Positions 11,211 to 23,010 of a DNA stretch of 64,000 nt are shown here, in pieces. The stretch comes from Lycium barbarum (lineage: Eukaryota; Streptophyta; Magnoliopsida; Solanales; Solanaceae). The number at the start of each line of letters is the position of its first letter. The first letter of the stretch is position 1. A program made the position numbers and the translations under genes. The notes beneath the pieces were generated by a model, which worked only from the letters and a program-made list of their open reading frames with translations, had not been told where the DNA came from and made no database searches. The stretch is taken from NCBI RefSeq assembly GCF_019175385.1, contig NC_083338.1:94695777-94759776 (forward strand). Direction: 5' to 3'.

Positions 11211-11819
11211 AGAATATCGAATTAGGATCAAATCGCTCCTATTAAGGCTCCAATGGTTCATGAGAATTTCCCTTTATTTGTAAACTTGTTTGCCAAGTGA
11301 TCATACAAATCGTCTTGCGTGTCGCTCATCGGCTCCTTCAGAGGTTCCGCTTATTCACACTTCTTATCTTTCATCCTCCCTACCATCCATACTCATTTTC
11401 TTTTTCAGACATCGTCATACCAGACTAAATTATAATGCAACCGGGGCTTTTCTATCCCCTGACAACATTCAGATCGTCGTCCCCGCTTCGCTTCATGTAT
11501 TCGGTTTAGTAAAACCTTCCGTCTTTCACTATACTAGTCGCCGGGACTCGGCTCTTGATCCATATGGGCACCAGACAAAAATCATACACACACACATACA
11601 CACATACAGATACATTTACTAATATCTTATTGGCGAGCGTCTCCGACTGTTATTCGAACTTGCTCAATTTCCGAGCGGTATTGCGCTTTCTATCTTTGCC
11701 CATTTAGTCTGCGTCGGTCTGTGCGGCTCCTGTAAGGGCACTAATTTCTCCACACATTCCCTTTTTCCCTTAGATCACCCCAAATTTTCATTTATATCTA
11801 TCATACTTACACTTGTGCA

Positions 11820-11930
11820 AGACTTTGCATTACTTCCCAGGGGGGTCACCCATCCCAGAATTGCTCTGGCTTGAGCACGCTTAACTCCGAAACTTTCATG
11901 CATTTTGACGCGTTAGGGATAATATAATTT
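11820..11930 (-). other. 5S-rRNA-like segment with A-box and C-box-like blocks inside L1
   Basis: On the minus strand the words AGTTAAGCGTGCT (about 11885-11873) and GGGATGGGTGACC (about 11857-11845), followed by CCTGGGAAGT, occur in the order and at the spacing found in plant 5S rRNA. There they form the A-box and C-box of the internal RNA polymerase III promoter. The segment is about 90-110 bases, has the same orientation as L1, and lacks recognisable 5S ends. It is therefore not a functional 5S gene. Cassandra TRIM elements are known to carry 5S-like promoters in their LTRs; here the segment is in the interior of a different, larger element. Confidence 0.75.
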
Positions 11931-12683
11931 CGTCGATTGCCCCGCACGACCTTTGTCACGAAATTTTAGGGCAGATCGGGGTCTTAGGATATATTTCGGA
12001 GAATTCTCGTAGCGGGTCCCACCCCGAGCTAATTCATACAACTACCGCGCTGCCTATCTGAATCTTCAACATTCACTTTCATACACATATACACACAATT
12101 ACGGACAACCCACGGATTTAAATCTTCGTCCTACGAATTCCGCCTCCAAATAGTCGGTGGAGTCTGATAAATGTCACCGTAAGGTGTTCTCCGGCCACCG
12201 ACAGAAGAAAACTAAATTCCGACAAGTATCGCGGAACCCTTTAACACTTAATCTACATATTTACTTCCATATTTCTGGAAAAATTTGGGCAGAGGTTCCT
12301 CTGTTTTTCTTACTATCCAAAACCTGTACACCAGAAATACCAACCGGGCCTCACAAGGCCAACATATATACACATACATACATATCATATCATGTCGTAT
12401 CGCAGCCACACGGGGCTGATAGCTTCAAATAAGAATTATAACGACGTCGACACTTACCACACGTGCCCAACTCAAACGGCATCGGAGGCACTTTCCTGTT
12501 TACTTTCATCCGGGATTTCCAGATTCACACTGACGGTGGGGACATCTCAGTCGCCCTTACCTTTGGTCACTAAGTCTCTAATCCTTTTAAATTTCCGTCG
12601 TCGTTGAACAACGTTTTACAAATATCATACACACATCGAAAATTCTAGGACACTTATGTACTCATGACTGATCAAACTCGGGT

Positions 12684-13199
12684 CTAACCTGGGGAGCTGC
12701 CGTGGGAACTGTGTCCCTCATCGTCGTCGTCTGTCTGGCCCCCACTATTACCTGCATCTGAATCGGAGGAGTATAAGTAGCCCGGCAATTCCTGGTTCAC
12801 CGACGGCCAGGACAAAGGGCTGGGGTAGGGCGTGACACTCTCCGGGGAGGCCTGTCTAACATACTGCTCCACTACAGGAGCTGCTGGCACGCCCTCGGGA
12901 ACCTCCTCCTCCGGCGTCCCAGAGGAATGCTCTAGTGGCTCAGCATCGGGGCTATCCTCCTCCCTGGGAGTAAGAAACTCTGGAGGTATCGTCGCTGGGT
13001 CCTCCGAGGGGTCGGTATCATAACTGTCTTCCTTGGAAGCCTCTGCTCTGGGGATCAAAAACTCTGGAGGAATTGTCTCTGGATCCTCCGAAGGGTCTGT
13101 CTCAATCGAGTAGCTGGGGACCTGCCTACTCGGTCCTGGTGACGTCCTAGGGGCCTTCGTAGCACCCCCATCCCCATCATCCGAAGCGCTCCTCTTCAT
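12684..13199 (-). CDS. L1 acidic 171-residue protein, unknown function
   Basis: An uninterrupted frame from a true ATG at 13199 to a stop at 12684, placed where gag would begin after the leader. I do not recognise a domain. The N-terminus is basic (MKRSASDDGDGGATKAPRTS). The middle contains two copies of a block with TDPSEDP-TIPPEFL-PR about 30 residues apart. The C-terminus is strongly acidic and Ser/Gly-rich (SSDSDAGNSGGQTDDDDEG). No signal peptide or membrane segment is visible, and the protein is probably largely disordered. It is the only intact frame with its own ATG and of this length in the non-autonomous elements here. It could be a relic of the N-terminal part of a Gag, or an accessory protein. 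Conservation in other copies has not been tested. Confidence 0.6.
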   Translation of the reverse strand: MKRSASDDGDGGATKAPRTSPGPSRQVPSYSIETDPSEDPETIPPEFLIPRAEASKEDSYDTDPSEDPATIPPEFLTPREEDSPDAEPLEHSSGTPEEEVPEGVPAAPVVEQYVRQASPESVTPYPSPLSWPSVNQELPGYLYSSDSDAGNSGGQTDDDDEGHSSHGSSPG

Positions 13200-13485
13200 T
13201 CTTTATCAACCTACGATCACCTGCAGGAAGAGGGTCAGAAACATTTTCCCCAAATACCGACACTTCTGCTCTTTTGGAGCCTCGCTGTAGATACAACAAT
13301 TCGTAGGGGAGAAATATCCTAATCACACAGCTTTATCGCACGATCTAAGAATCCAAAGAAAGGTAACATCCTAGATGTCCTGTAGCCTCCTGTTTATAGA
13401 TGTGGTGCACAACACACCGATAAACAAGACTCTTCTAGACACGGCCTGTAGACATACCGAGGACTAACCGCTCTGATATCACTTC
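13200..13485 (-). other. L1 5' leader and primer-binding site
   Basis: The minus-strand LTR end TGACA is followed by GAAG and TGATATCAGAGC (13481-13470), one base from the initiator-Met tRNA complement. The leader at 13330-13469 is closely similar to the E1 leader and the L2 leader. It contains the hairpin with loop palindrome GTGCAC (about 13403-13408). The ORF begins about 270 bases after the primer-binding site. Confidence 0.82.
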
Positions 13486-16368
13486 TGTCACGACCCAACC
13501 CCGTGGGCCGCGACTGGTGCCCTACTTAGGCACCCCAAACAGACTCACAACCCAGATCATCATATTAAGACTCATTCAGACTTAACATACGTTGTTCAAA
13601 CTGAAAACTAATAGCAGACGTCACACAAACATTGATCGAACACTTATCTTAAGCGGTCGCCCGTGTAGAACAGTCATATCAAAATTAGAAAGGTGGCGGA
13701 ATATACATCGCCCAAATGCACACACACACACGTACGAACTCATGGGCCGTCTTGGCCATAGTAGCATACGGGCCGCTTAAGAACGCAAAACAGATCCACA
13801 TACAAACACACCGGACCCATGACCCACAAACATGACTACAGGCCTCTAGAACAAAACAGAACATACGAACATATGACGGGACAGGGCCCCGCCGTACCCA
13901 CACAGCTACAAATGTACAGAATACACGCACAGCAAAAGGTATGTACAAAAAGTTAAGCTCTGGATCAAGGGGAGCTCTCCAAAATAGCAGAATAGGTAGC
14001 CTAAACCGAAGGATCACCCACACGAGCTTCTGTACCTGCGGGCATGAAACGCTGCCCCCCGAAGAACAGGGGGTCAGTACGGGAGAAGTACTGAGTATGT
14101 AAAGCAGAAGGTACAGAAATCACAATCATAACTGGAGTCAGAAGAAACAAACACAACGTCAAAGTAGCAAATCAAACCTGTACGGAAGGTAAATGTACAA
14201 ATGCAAATAAAAATCATGTATAGGGCTTAGGAACGTGGTCACCCCCGACGCTGGTGCCACAACACATCATACTCCAGAAGTTTTTCAAATCTCCGTACAG
14301 TCTCCAGACAAATCGTATCACACACATATCACATCATCAGAACATATCAAATGCCATATCACATCATAACTCCATAGACAGTAACCGGCCCTATGGCGAG
14401 GCCTCGGAAACCGTAACACATCATACTTCCGAATATGGTATAGCGCGCACGATCACAAAGCCGGCCCGGGTACCGACGAACGAAATCATAGCGAATGGCA
14501 CGAACGGAGTAGTGCAGAAACCATATGCATATCAAAAGTAATTTACAAGACTCGACATATAATTACATATAGGCATATACCGACGCCAGAAGGCTCGGGG
14601 TAGGAGTCAGGGCGATCAAAATTTATATATGGAAGTTACGAAGTTCCAAACTGCAAAACCTTTGAAAAGCAATTCACATATCATTTTCCGAAAATCTAAC
14701 ATCATTCATAGTGCAAAACGTTCAATAACGATATAGGAAATTTCAAACGGACCTTTGAGTCATAGGCAAATGATTACTTTTCATATCGAACGAAAATGAG
14801 CCAAACAAACCAAATAAGGGAAGCCTCGGGGCTTGCGGGCCCACCTTGAGTCAAATCGAGGCGGCGGACACAAATCACAGACTTTAGGCTCCATAAAGCC
14901 ATCTACGAAAGTTTCGGAGAGATTCGGACACAATAGCAAAAGTTATGAAGGTTTGAACATTCTTTCAACCAAATGTAAGGAATAGGTTTCAATTGCGCTG
15001 AATGAATAGTACCCAAACTTGAACTCGGATTTCCAAGAGCAGAATTATCCCCGAGGGTCCGATCTTGACCTAGTGTAACTAGGACATGCCAAAAGAAGGA
15101 AAGGTAAGCTTTACATACCTGGATTGCGCCTTACGCTCGTCAAATCTCAATTCCCGTTTCGTCCAAAAACTGCAAATGGTCACTTTAACCAGTTACTATT
15201 CATGAAAGTTAACATCGTAATCTTTGGGTTATACTTGGCTACCGAAATTTCGGCAGCATTTCCCCTATAAATCTAACACCCCCGAGACTTAGCTCGGCTC
15301 AAAATACATCAACAACAACAACCCAAACATCACAAGCAACATAAATCACAATCAAATCATTCTAACTTCAAAGTTCTACCTTACTACACAAGTTGACAAC
15401 TTTCATTCAAACTTCAAAAACTTACGGCGAACATTCTAACTCGCATTGTTTCATTCCAAACTCATTAACATCAACCATAAGTCACATTTAAAGTCTTTTA
15501 GTATCATAGATATACAATGATATACACAAATATGCCAAAGGTATATACTTTCCGATAATGTTCCAAAATCAATTTTCGACACCAATTCAATTCGTTAAAC
15601 GATCATTTACGTCATAAATGTCACAACGACGCAATAAACAAACTAAACAAGATCCAATTCACACTTCTTTCTCCTTCTTAGGCACACGGCCACAACACCT
15701 TATACACACACACCCACGGTTTTCTACACACATCAAAACTACGAGATTCTCGTCTATTCTCAATCCTTAACACATTCATACCAATTCCATAACATTTGAG
15801 GGGCAAAATTCTTACCTTTTCTTGAATTTCTGTCTTGCCGCAAACGCGCACCTTTCGCCAAATTAATTATACCCCGTTGAAGAGGGTCTTGAGTACTTTA
15901 CAAATATGGGAGAATCAAGATACTTGGATTAGAATCAAAGGCTTGGGAATTATTTTTTTTTTGGAAAGGGGTTCGGCCGAAGGGCTCCTAGAGCTCAAAG
16001 TTGGAGTTGCAATTTTTTCTTGATAATTTCCAAGCATTATATTGATATATATCAATATAGAGGTCATGTGCATAGCACATGACTTTTAAAAGTGGACTTG
16101 GCCCATGCCTAGTGGCCGGCCACCCCACCTCTTTGGGCCCAAATTTTTATTTCAATTTCCTTGGCCCAATTCATTAAAAGTCCCGTTTTGTAATTCCCGA
16201 AACTAATTTTCAAAATTCCAAATTTACCCTCGGCCTTCCCCGATGTCTTAACATTAATGATTTCATAACCAACATAGTCACATCAACTAGAATCAAAATA
16301 TTCCCTCATAACACACAAGTCTTAATCATTTCTCGATTTCCGATTATACGAAAACACGGGACATAACA
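13486..16368 (-). repeat. L1 5' LTR (2883 bp)
   Basis: Nearly identical to 7742-10473 across its length, with the same TG...CA ends. It carries 150 extra bases at 16063-16212 between the LTR start and the TATA-like region. These bases hold the short inverted repeat GTCATGTGC/GCACATGAC and several GGCCCA words. There is no target duplication around this segment, so a deletion in the other LTR is more likely than an insertion here. Confidence 0.93.
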
Positions 16369-16373
16369 TCTAT

Positions 16374-17090
16374 GAATGCGTAGGTGTACACTAAAGGTTA
16401 GACCTATGGACGGTCTATGAACGCATAAGTGCATAATGAGGGTTGGATGTGGATGGTCTCAGTTGCACGCATAGTCCAGCTCGAGTATTGTGAGCCGTAT
16501 GGACAGTCTATTATGCTACGCGCACGAGCCACCAGTTATTCATGATTGTAATTGAGTCTTACAGATGGTCTCCTGTGAAACACGTAAGTGCCACTCATAT
16601 GTTTCAATGTAACCTTAAGGGCATATGACCTAACATAGGTAAGTAATCAAACACAATGTATGATAGCAAAAGCAGTATTACAGATAATATTCCTACAGTA
16701 CGTTAGCTCCATAGTATAGACAGCATGTACAGATGAGCTCAGATGCGCTATACGGTAAGACGAGCTAAAGTATTCCTGTAAGTCCCCTCATCTCCTTCTA
16801 GAATAGTTTCATTTATATTTTATTTATATTCATGAGTTTCAGTGTTAGGTGTGTATGTGTATATATATATATGATAATTATAGTGCTATATGCATCTTGC
16901 CTTTGGGGCTATACAGAGATACAGTTGCCTTCAAGGCTATACAGATAGACAGTCGCTGCTATATACATTGCCTCCAGGGCTATTCACTTACACACCGAGC
17001 CCTCTATGAGGCTAGTTAGTTATGTCAGTATTATAGATATGTTGTGAGTCATAAAGAGGTAAGTATGTTTCTAGATTATTATTAACTCCC
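16374..17090 (+). repeat. Element X LTR, middle part
   Basis: From about 16820 this matches the X LTR copy at 43745-44030 and, inverted, 39224-38990. The shared words include repeated GGCTATA and GCCTCCAGGGCTATTCACTTACACACCGAGCCCTC. It stops at the CTCCC duplication (17086-17090) created by the Tat-like insertion and resumes at 36998. The 16374-16820 part has no other copy in the window. Confidence 0.75.
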
Positions 17091-19786
17091 TGTTACGGTT
17101 CACTTTTACACGGATAAGGCATAAAAGTTACTACGAGGTTGTTGGTGCTCTAATTGGATTTTAGTATTTTAGAGTCGCCACCTAATTTATTATGGAAAAC
17201 AAGGAAAGCTGGGTTTAAAGATTTTTTCAAAAAATTAGTAAAAATCTTTTGGACCAAAGTTCGAGGTAAGGGTTCTGGTGATCCCCTACGGAAGGTTTTA
17301 CGCACCCTAGTATTAAAGATCCATAGAATACGGTTGACCTACGAGCTTCAATGTGTGATTAATGTACTTATTTGTTTAAAAGTGTTTAATTTTCCGCAAA
17401 AAATGTCATTTCATTTCATATCATAGTTTCAGGAAAATATTTTGGCAAAAATTCCCCTTGTAAAAAGGGGTTTTGGTTTTAAAATCCACATAAGTGTTCA
17501 ACTCACATTATTGCCAGACTAGGACACACCCGGAATTGCTCCCGAGTAGAGTCGCTACTATTCTAGTCCTAATAAAATGGATTTTGTTCTTATGGGTTTT
17601 TACAGATAATTAAGAAAATATGGAGTATATATAGTTTTATGAAAAAAACAAAATCAGTTGGTTTATTTTATTTATTGAAGCCATAGGTCAACAATACTCT
17701 AAGTCCAAATCCCTTTATCCTTATGTTTAGTCCAAAACATATTTTCAGTTCAATAAATCTTTGGGCCAAAACGTTTGAAAAAAGGTCCATTTCCTCCAAA
17801 TTTTTTCAAGCCTTAAAACCATTTTTTCAAGTCATTTTCCAGGTTGTGCTTAATGTCAAAATCTCAAAGCCCATTTTGCCATCAAAGATCAACCACATTT
17901 CTATCATTTTTCAACCCAATTCATTTCTATTTGTTTTTGATACAAGATTCACAAATGATTTAAGCTAATGCGTTGAAGGCCCAAAATTATTTTACCTTCT
18001 TTTTAAAAATGAAATATTCCTAGATTTTCATTACCAGAAGCCCAAAAACTGCCAATTAAACATTTGAGAAAATGCATAATTTACTCTATCCAAACTATGA
18101 GTTGATTGTTAAACTTTAGCAAAAAATCATATTTAAAAATGCCAATTTTCAGTTGTGTAGAAATCAGAATTAATGAGTGTGAAAAGGTTTGAGCGACTCC
18201 CTAAAGCGTTTGATTTCCTAAGTCTACACATGCATAGGGGTTTCACTATTTCACATGTTTGATATACAACATATACACATCAAATAAAGTAAAGAGAGGA
18301 AGGAAAAATATTTCTTTTCAAACTGATGGGCCTACCCTAGCCCATCAGTGCCATTTTCACCCATTAGCTGGGCCTTCAAATATATTTGCTTCCATTTTCC
18401 ATTTTATTCTCAGACGGACTCGATCTAGAGAAGATATTAGGCCTTTGGCCCAATGTTTTTTATGCAATAGGAAGGCCCCAAAGGACGGTATTTCATGCAA
18501 GCAAAGATAGGGAACAAGGATTAGAAAGTATCTAAACAACACTGAATTCGATTAAGAATTCTTAATATAGTATGCAAAGTCATACAATTAAAAATATATA
18601 CTACACTTAACAGAAATAACTTGGCTGAAAATAACATACTCGCATTGGGCTGGAACAAACAAGGGAGCAGGCCCAAAATTAATAAGCTACAGGCTCAATA
18701 TATAAAAGCCCAATATGAATTGTATTAACAGATAAGCAGGCCAATATTAGAAATAGATAGAAAATAAAGTTCACAAAGTCATCTGCCTAGATAAACACCA
18801 TCACACAAGCAAAGATGCACAATTTTTCAGCCAATATACCATAGATATACACCAATGGAGATGTGAATAGATCAAAAAGGAAAGCTTTACCTCCTTGTTC
18901 CTGATGTCGCACAAGATCTAAGGGGTTTCTAGGAACCCCAGGCATGGCAGACACCAGGGGAGATTCAAGCTTAATCCCCAAGTGCTATTTCATTTCTCCA
19001 TTTATGTATTGAATCCATAATATATATAGGAGAAGAATTTGTCCAATGCTTGTGTTTTATCTTATGGCAAAAGAGACTACTTAGGATATTCCATACACAC
19101 AGTATGAAATCTTAAGATTAATCAATTAATATAGTGCAAAAATCAAAACACAAATAACCCCCAAACTAGACCAAGACTTTAAAGAAATAAAGAAAGCATA
19201 ATCACCCAAGTATCAGTCATAAAGGAAGGGACAGAAGTAAACAAATGAAATCCCAATCCTATTAAGCTAGATAAAAAAAACCAACGCCCAACTAAATATT
19301 GATTTAAGACAAAGAAAAAATAGGTGATATACCTCAGTTAATCAACATTTTTGACCTTTGTATATCAAAAGCATATCAAGCCATGGATTACCATATATAC
19401 TAGAATATATTTCCCACTCAACCCCAACTATGAATGACAGATAGCAAATAAGAACAAGACCCTTCTGGCAACACTTAGTTTATACACACCAAATCAATAC
19501 ACAGCCCAGCTTTCACACAGAGGAAAAAAGAAGAAAAAACCAATAATTCCAATTCCTAATTACTGCTAAGTGAAACCTTCATAGTTAAACAAAATGTGAC
19601 ACATAATCATCAAAAGGACTTTCTTGTTCCTTTGCATAAGTCAAGTATTGACCTTCAAACAGAATCACTATAGCAACAGTCTCAAAGGAAAAACATGATT
19701 CCTAGGTTCAAATCCATAGTATCAAACTGACTTTTGAATAATCTTGCAAATATTTAACTTAATCATCAGAGATCCTATGTTGTTAT
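17091..19786 (-). repeat. Tat-like LTR, segment 1, non-coding
   Basis: 2.7 kb of AT-rich sequence with recurring GGCCCA/TGGGCC words (for example 18330-18480 and 18650-18740). No protein similarity was recognised. It ends at the GTTAT duplication of S1. Confidence 0.6.
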
Positions 19787-22700
19787 TGTTATACCCCGCA
19801 TTTTCAGAGCATGAGCGTGACACGCGCTTCCTCAAAATTGACAATCATGTTGTTGCCACATAATTTAAACTCACGTTGACAATGTTGTATTCCGTACTTT
19901 TGTACGTCGGATTATTCATAAGCTGAGGTGGGGCCCACACGTCAAGATTTTTTTAGGAAACGTGACAAGTTATATGAAGCACCTATGTGAAGTTGAACAC
20001 AACTCAAGAAGGACCCTTGAGCCGAATCAAAGTGGAAGTCCTCCAAACAAATATTTTTAAGTAACGTTTTCGGGTGATCTGAATTTGAGGGGCAAAACGG
20101 TATTATAAGTTTGGAATTTGGAAATATTCCAAGAACTATAAGTTCTATATAATTGAATTAAATTTCCAACCATAGGTCGTGGGTCCACAGGTGACGTCGG
20201 AATAAGGAGATATGGACGTTTTAAGGCAGAAAGGTCAGTGGGCTAGGACCAATCCGAGCCCAACCGGGTTAGGCCCATGACCCATGTTTATTTAAGTGAA
20301 ACTTCAGCCCTTTCTCCTCAATATTCATACCAAAACACCAGAAAATTCTGGAAAAAGAGAAAGAGGAGCCTTGGAGAGAAGAAAAACCAATTTTGACCAA
20401 AATCTGAGCCCCGAATCCCGAAGCCCATGAAGGGAAAAGTGTTGTACGCTGCGTTGTCTTCAATATGAGCTAAAAATCAATCAAGAAAAATAGGATGGAC
20501 GTGATGGCTGCACACTTGGGGTAAGATTACGATCCCTTTTCATTGTTAACAAGTTTATTTAAAGTTTTAACGGATTAGAACGGAGAAAATAGCGATATAA
20601 ATTCGTTTGTTGATGTTGAATTATGGTTTGAGTTTGAGGAGAACTTTGAATTATGGTTTGAGTTGATATATATATTTCTTGTAGGATGTTGTTATTAATG
20701 TTATTGGTATTGATTTCAGCTTCTCTACGGAAATAAAATTACTAAATAGTTATACCGCAAATTGGTTGGTTGAGAAATTTAGAAAACAGTGTGGGTTGTT
20801 CTATGGCATACGTTGGTATTGGAAATGATGTTAATACTATTGGTATTGTTGTTGATAATTTGTCCGAGTTGAATTCTCGGATTGTTGTTGATAATTTGGC
20901 CGAGTTAAATTCTCGGATTTGTTGTTGATGAAATGGCCGAGTTGGATTCTCGGGGATGGTGTATTTACAGGGGAAATGCTGCCGAAATTTCTGTAGACAA
21001 AGTGTTAGTTTAGGATGAGATTCTTGGATATCTATAGCTAATGTTTGTTATTCACTAACGTTGTTATAGATTTTGGAAAGGCCAAGACTTAAGTTTGGAT
21101 TAGCTAAGGAAGCGGGCAAGGTATGTAAGGCTTACTCTTTCTTTCTTTTGGCATGATCTTTGTGAAACCAACATGACAAGGTATATGTATGATTTCAAAG
21201 AAACTCCCATTCTTAGAGCCACTAGGATGGCCAACGTTATTGATTTCCATAAGTTGTTTCATATGGTTTGATGCGTATCTATGATGTCCGAAGTTCTATT
21301 TGATATGTTTCCGAATGGCACTCAAGAGACAATTGATATAGCTAATGTTTTGATTTCCAAGTGATGGTACGTTTGATTATTCCATTGAGTCTTTGATATA
21401 TTTTGATACGTACATACGGTTCTGAAAGCTCTATCTGATTTGATCCATAACGATATTCGAAAGGTACCTAACATGATTGTTGCTTTGATTTTCCAAAAAT
21501 GGCTTCTGAAACGTTCGTAGAAGGTTCTGTACTTCGAACGCTCATAACTTTCTTATACTAAATCGGATTGACCCGAAACTTGTTTCTGAGGCTTCAGGTG
21601 TCGGTAAGTATACTTGTCCATCGAGTCTTAGAATTGATTTATATGCATATGGTTTCTCACTACTCTGCTCGTGCGTACTACTATTATATCGTTCGCCGAG
21701 TCCCGGGCCGGTTATGTCATTGTGCGCACTATGTTATACTCGGCATTATATTGATATATGGATCGGGCTGCACGTTCCGCAGCAATATATATATATATGG
21801 ATCGGGCTGCACGTTCCGCAGCAATATATATATGGATCGGGCTGCACGTTCCGCAGTAATATATTTATGGATCGGGCCGAACGTTCCTCGGCACTAATAT
21901 ATTATATTTATGGATCGGGCCGAACGTTCCTCGGCACTAATATATTATATTTATGGATCGGGCCGAACGTTCCTCGGCACTAATATATTATATTTATGGA
22001 TCGGGCCGGACGTTCCTCGGCACTATTATATTGATTTATGGATCGGGTTGTACGTCCCACAGCACTATCAGTTATATGCATATATGATATATGATGTCGA
22101 CATATATGATGACTCCATTCACCGCGTCCCTCACTAGAGGGCCGAGATCTGTTATATGTATACGTATATGATGACATATGATTTCGGCACGCATGATCTG
22201 TGTTTGGAAAGTAAGTATTTTGGTACTCTGGAGGATTTACTCATTTTTTGTACTTCTTCTGACATATGACATCGGTATGCATGATTTACGTTCGGAAAAT
22301 AATGCACCTTGGTATTCTGGCTAATGTACTTACTTTTTGTACCGTTGTTCCGGTTATGTTTCCGCTTTCTGTATTCCATGCCTTACATGCTCAGTACATA
22401 TTCCTTACTGACCCCCTTTCTTCGAGGGCTGTGTTTCATGCCACGCAGGTACACCCAGATGAGTAAAGGACATTGCTAGAAGATGCTTTAGCTGGATTGG
22501 CGAGCTCCACTTCCTTTCGGAGTGTTGCCGAGCCAGAGTACATATGTTATGATTTCTGATTAATGTTAGAGACTTTGCAGACAGAGTCGTGGGTATAGAA
22601 AGTCAGTCTTGTAAGCGGCTCTGTAAGCCGATGTACTACTATGCTTTATGTTACAGATTCCATGTGATAACAGATTGTACTTAACTTAAGAACAATGAAG

Positions 22701-22851
22701 AGAATGTTTCTGAAAGACTTTCCTATGTGTTTCATTCTGATTTGATTTAAAAGTCCGAAGCGATTATGTGTGTACTAAGAGTCAGAGGGTTCGCTCGGCC
22801 CTACATAAGGGTCGGGTGCCCATCACACCCTAGTGAGATAAGGGTGTGACA
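19787..22851 (+). mobile_element. S1: solo LTR (3065 bp), duplication GTTAT
   Basis: Starts TGTTATACCCCGC and ends AGGGTGTGACA, flanked by GTTAT at 19782-19786 and 22852-22856. There is no primer-binding site or interior, so it is a solo LTR left by recombination. In order it shows a donor-like GGG/GTAAGATT (about 20522), acceptor-like GAAATGCTGCCGAAATTTCTGTAG (20972-20995), donor-like AAG/GTATGTAAGG (about 21119), a hairpin minisatellite (21757-22060), and the double stem-loop with stems CAGTA/TACTG (22392-22410) and CCCT/AGGG (22414-22428) ending in GCAG/G. Its middle is related to S5 and to the L1 LTR. Confidence 0.92.
21757..22060. repeat. Eight-copy minisatellite in S1
   Basis: Eight units of about 36-45 bases begin TATGGATCGGGC and contain either CTGCACGTTCCGCAG or CCGAACGTTCCTCGG. 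The first three are the CTGC/GCAG type and the next four the CCGA/TCGG type; the last is diverged. In both types the two halves pair as a short stem around ACGTTCC. S5 has three units of the same family. Confidence 0.88.
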
Positions 22852-22856
22852 GTTAT

Positions 22857-23010
22857 GTATTAGATTCATTTGTCTTCACAACCTTCAAATAGATAAACTA
22901 ATGACTAAATAACACCAAAGAGGTTCATGAAGGACTCAGACACTTAAACCTTGCAAAATGAAATGAAAACAGGCTCTTTCACAAGTTGGGATAATCAGAC
23001 AAGGCATAAG
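22857..23010 (-). repeat. Tat-like LTR, segment 2
   Basis: A 154-bp remnant between S1 and L2. It is AT-rich with no gene and belongs to the Tat-like LTR by position. Confidence 0.6.

Larger units (their letters stand above)
10501..12683 (-). other. L1 non-coding interior
   Basis: About 2.2 kb without a convincing gene. Three items stand out: an imperfect repeat array (10880-11210), the 5S-like segment (11820-11930), and a block at 12240-12470 similar to 28860-29030 in L2. The block contains the acceptor-like motif in a different setting (12275-12300). No pol similarity was recognised in any frame. Confidence 0.6.
7737..16373 (-). mobile_element. L1: complete non-autonomous LTR retrotransposon (LARD-like)
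   Basis: The two LTRs (7742-10473 and 13486-16368) differ at about 25 positions by my eye count plus one 150-base gap, so insertion is recent. The 5-base duplication TCTAT is intact on both sides (7737-7741, 16369-16373). On the minus strand the 5' LTR is followed by a primer-binding site (13481-13470), and a G-rich polypurine tract (10500-10474) precedes the 3' LTR. The roughly 3.0 kb interior has no capsid, protease, reverse transcriptase or integrase. It holds an acidic ORF, a 5S-rRNA-like segment and non-coding DNA. It must have used proteins from another element; the shared leader points to E1-like helpers. Length and structure fit the class called LARDs. Confidence 0.93.

Noticed and set aside
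11820..11930. A true 5S rRNA gene
   Set aside because: Both gene ends are missing and many bases differ; only the promoter-like blocks and nearby words are preserved.
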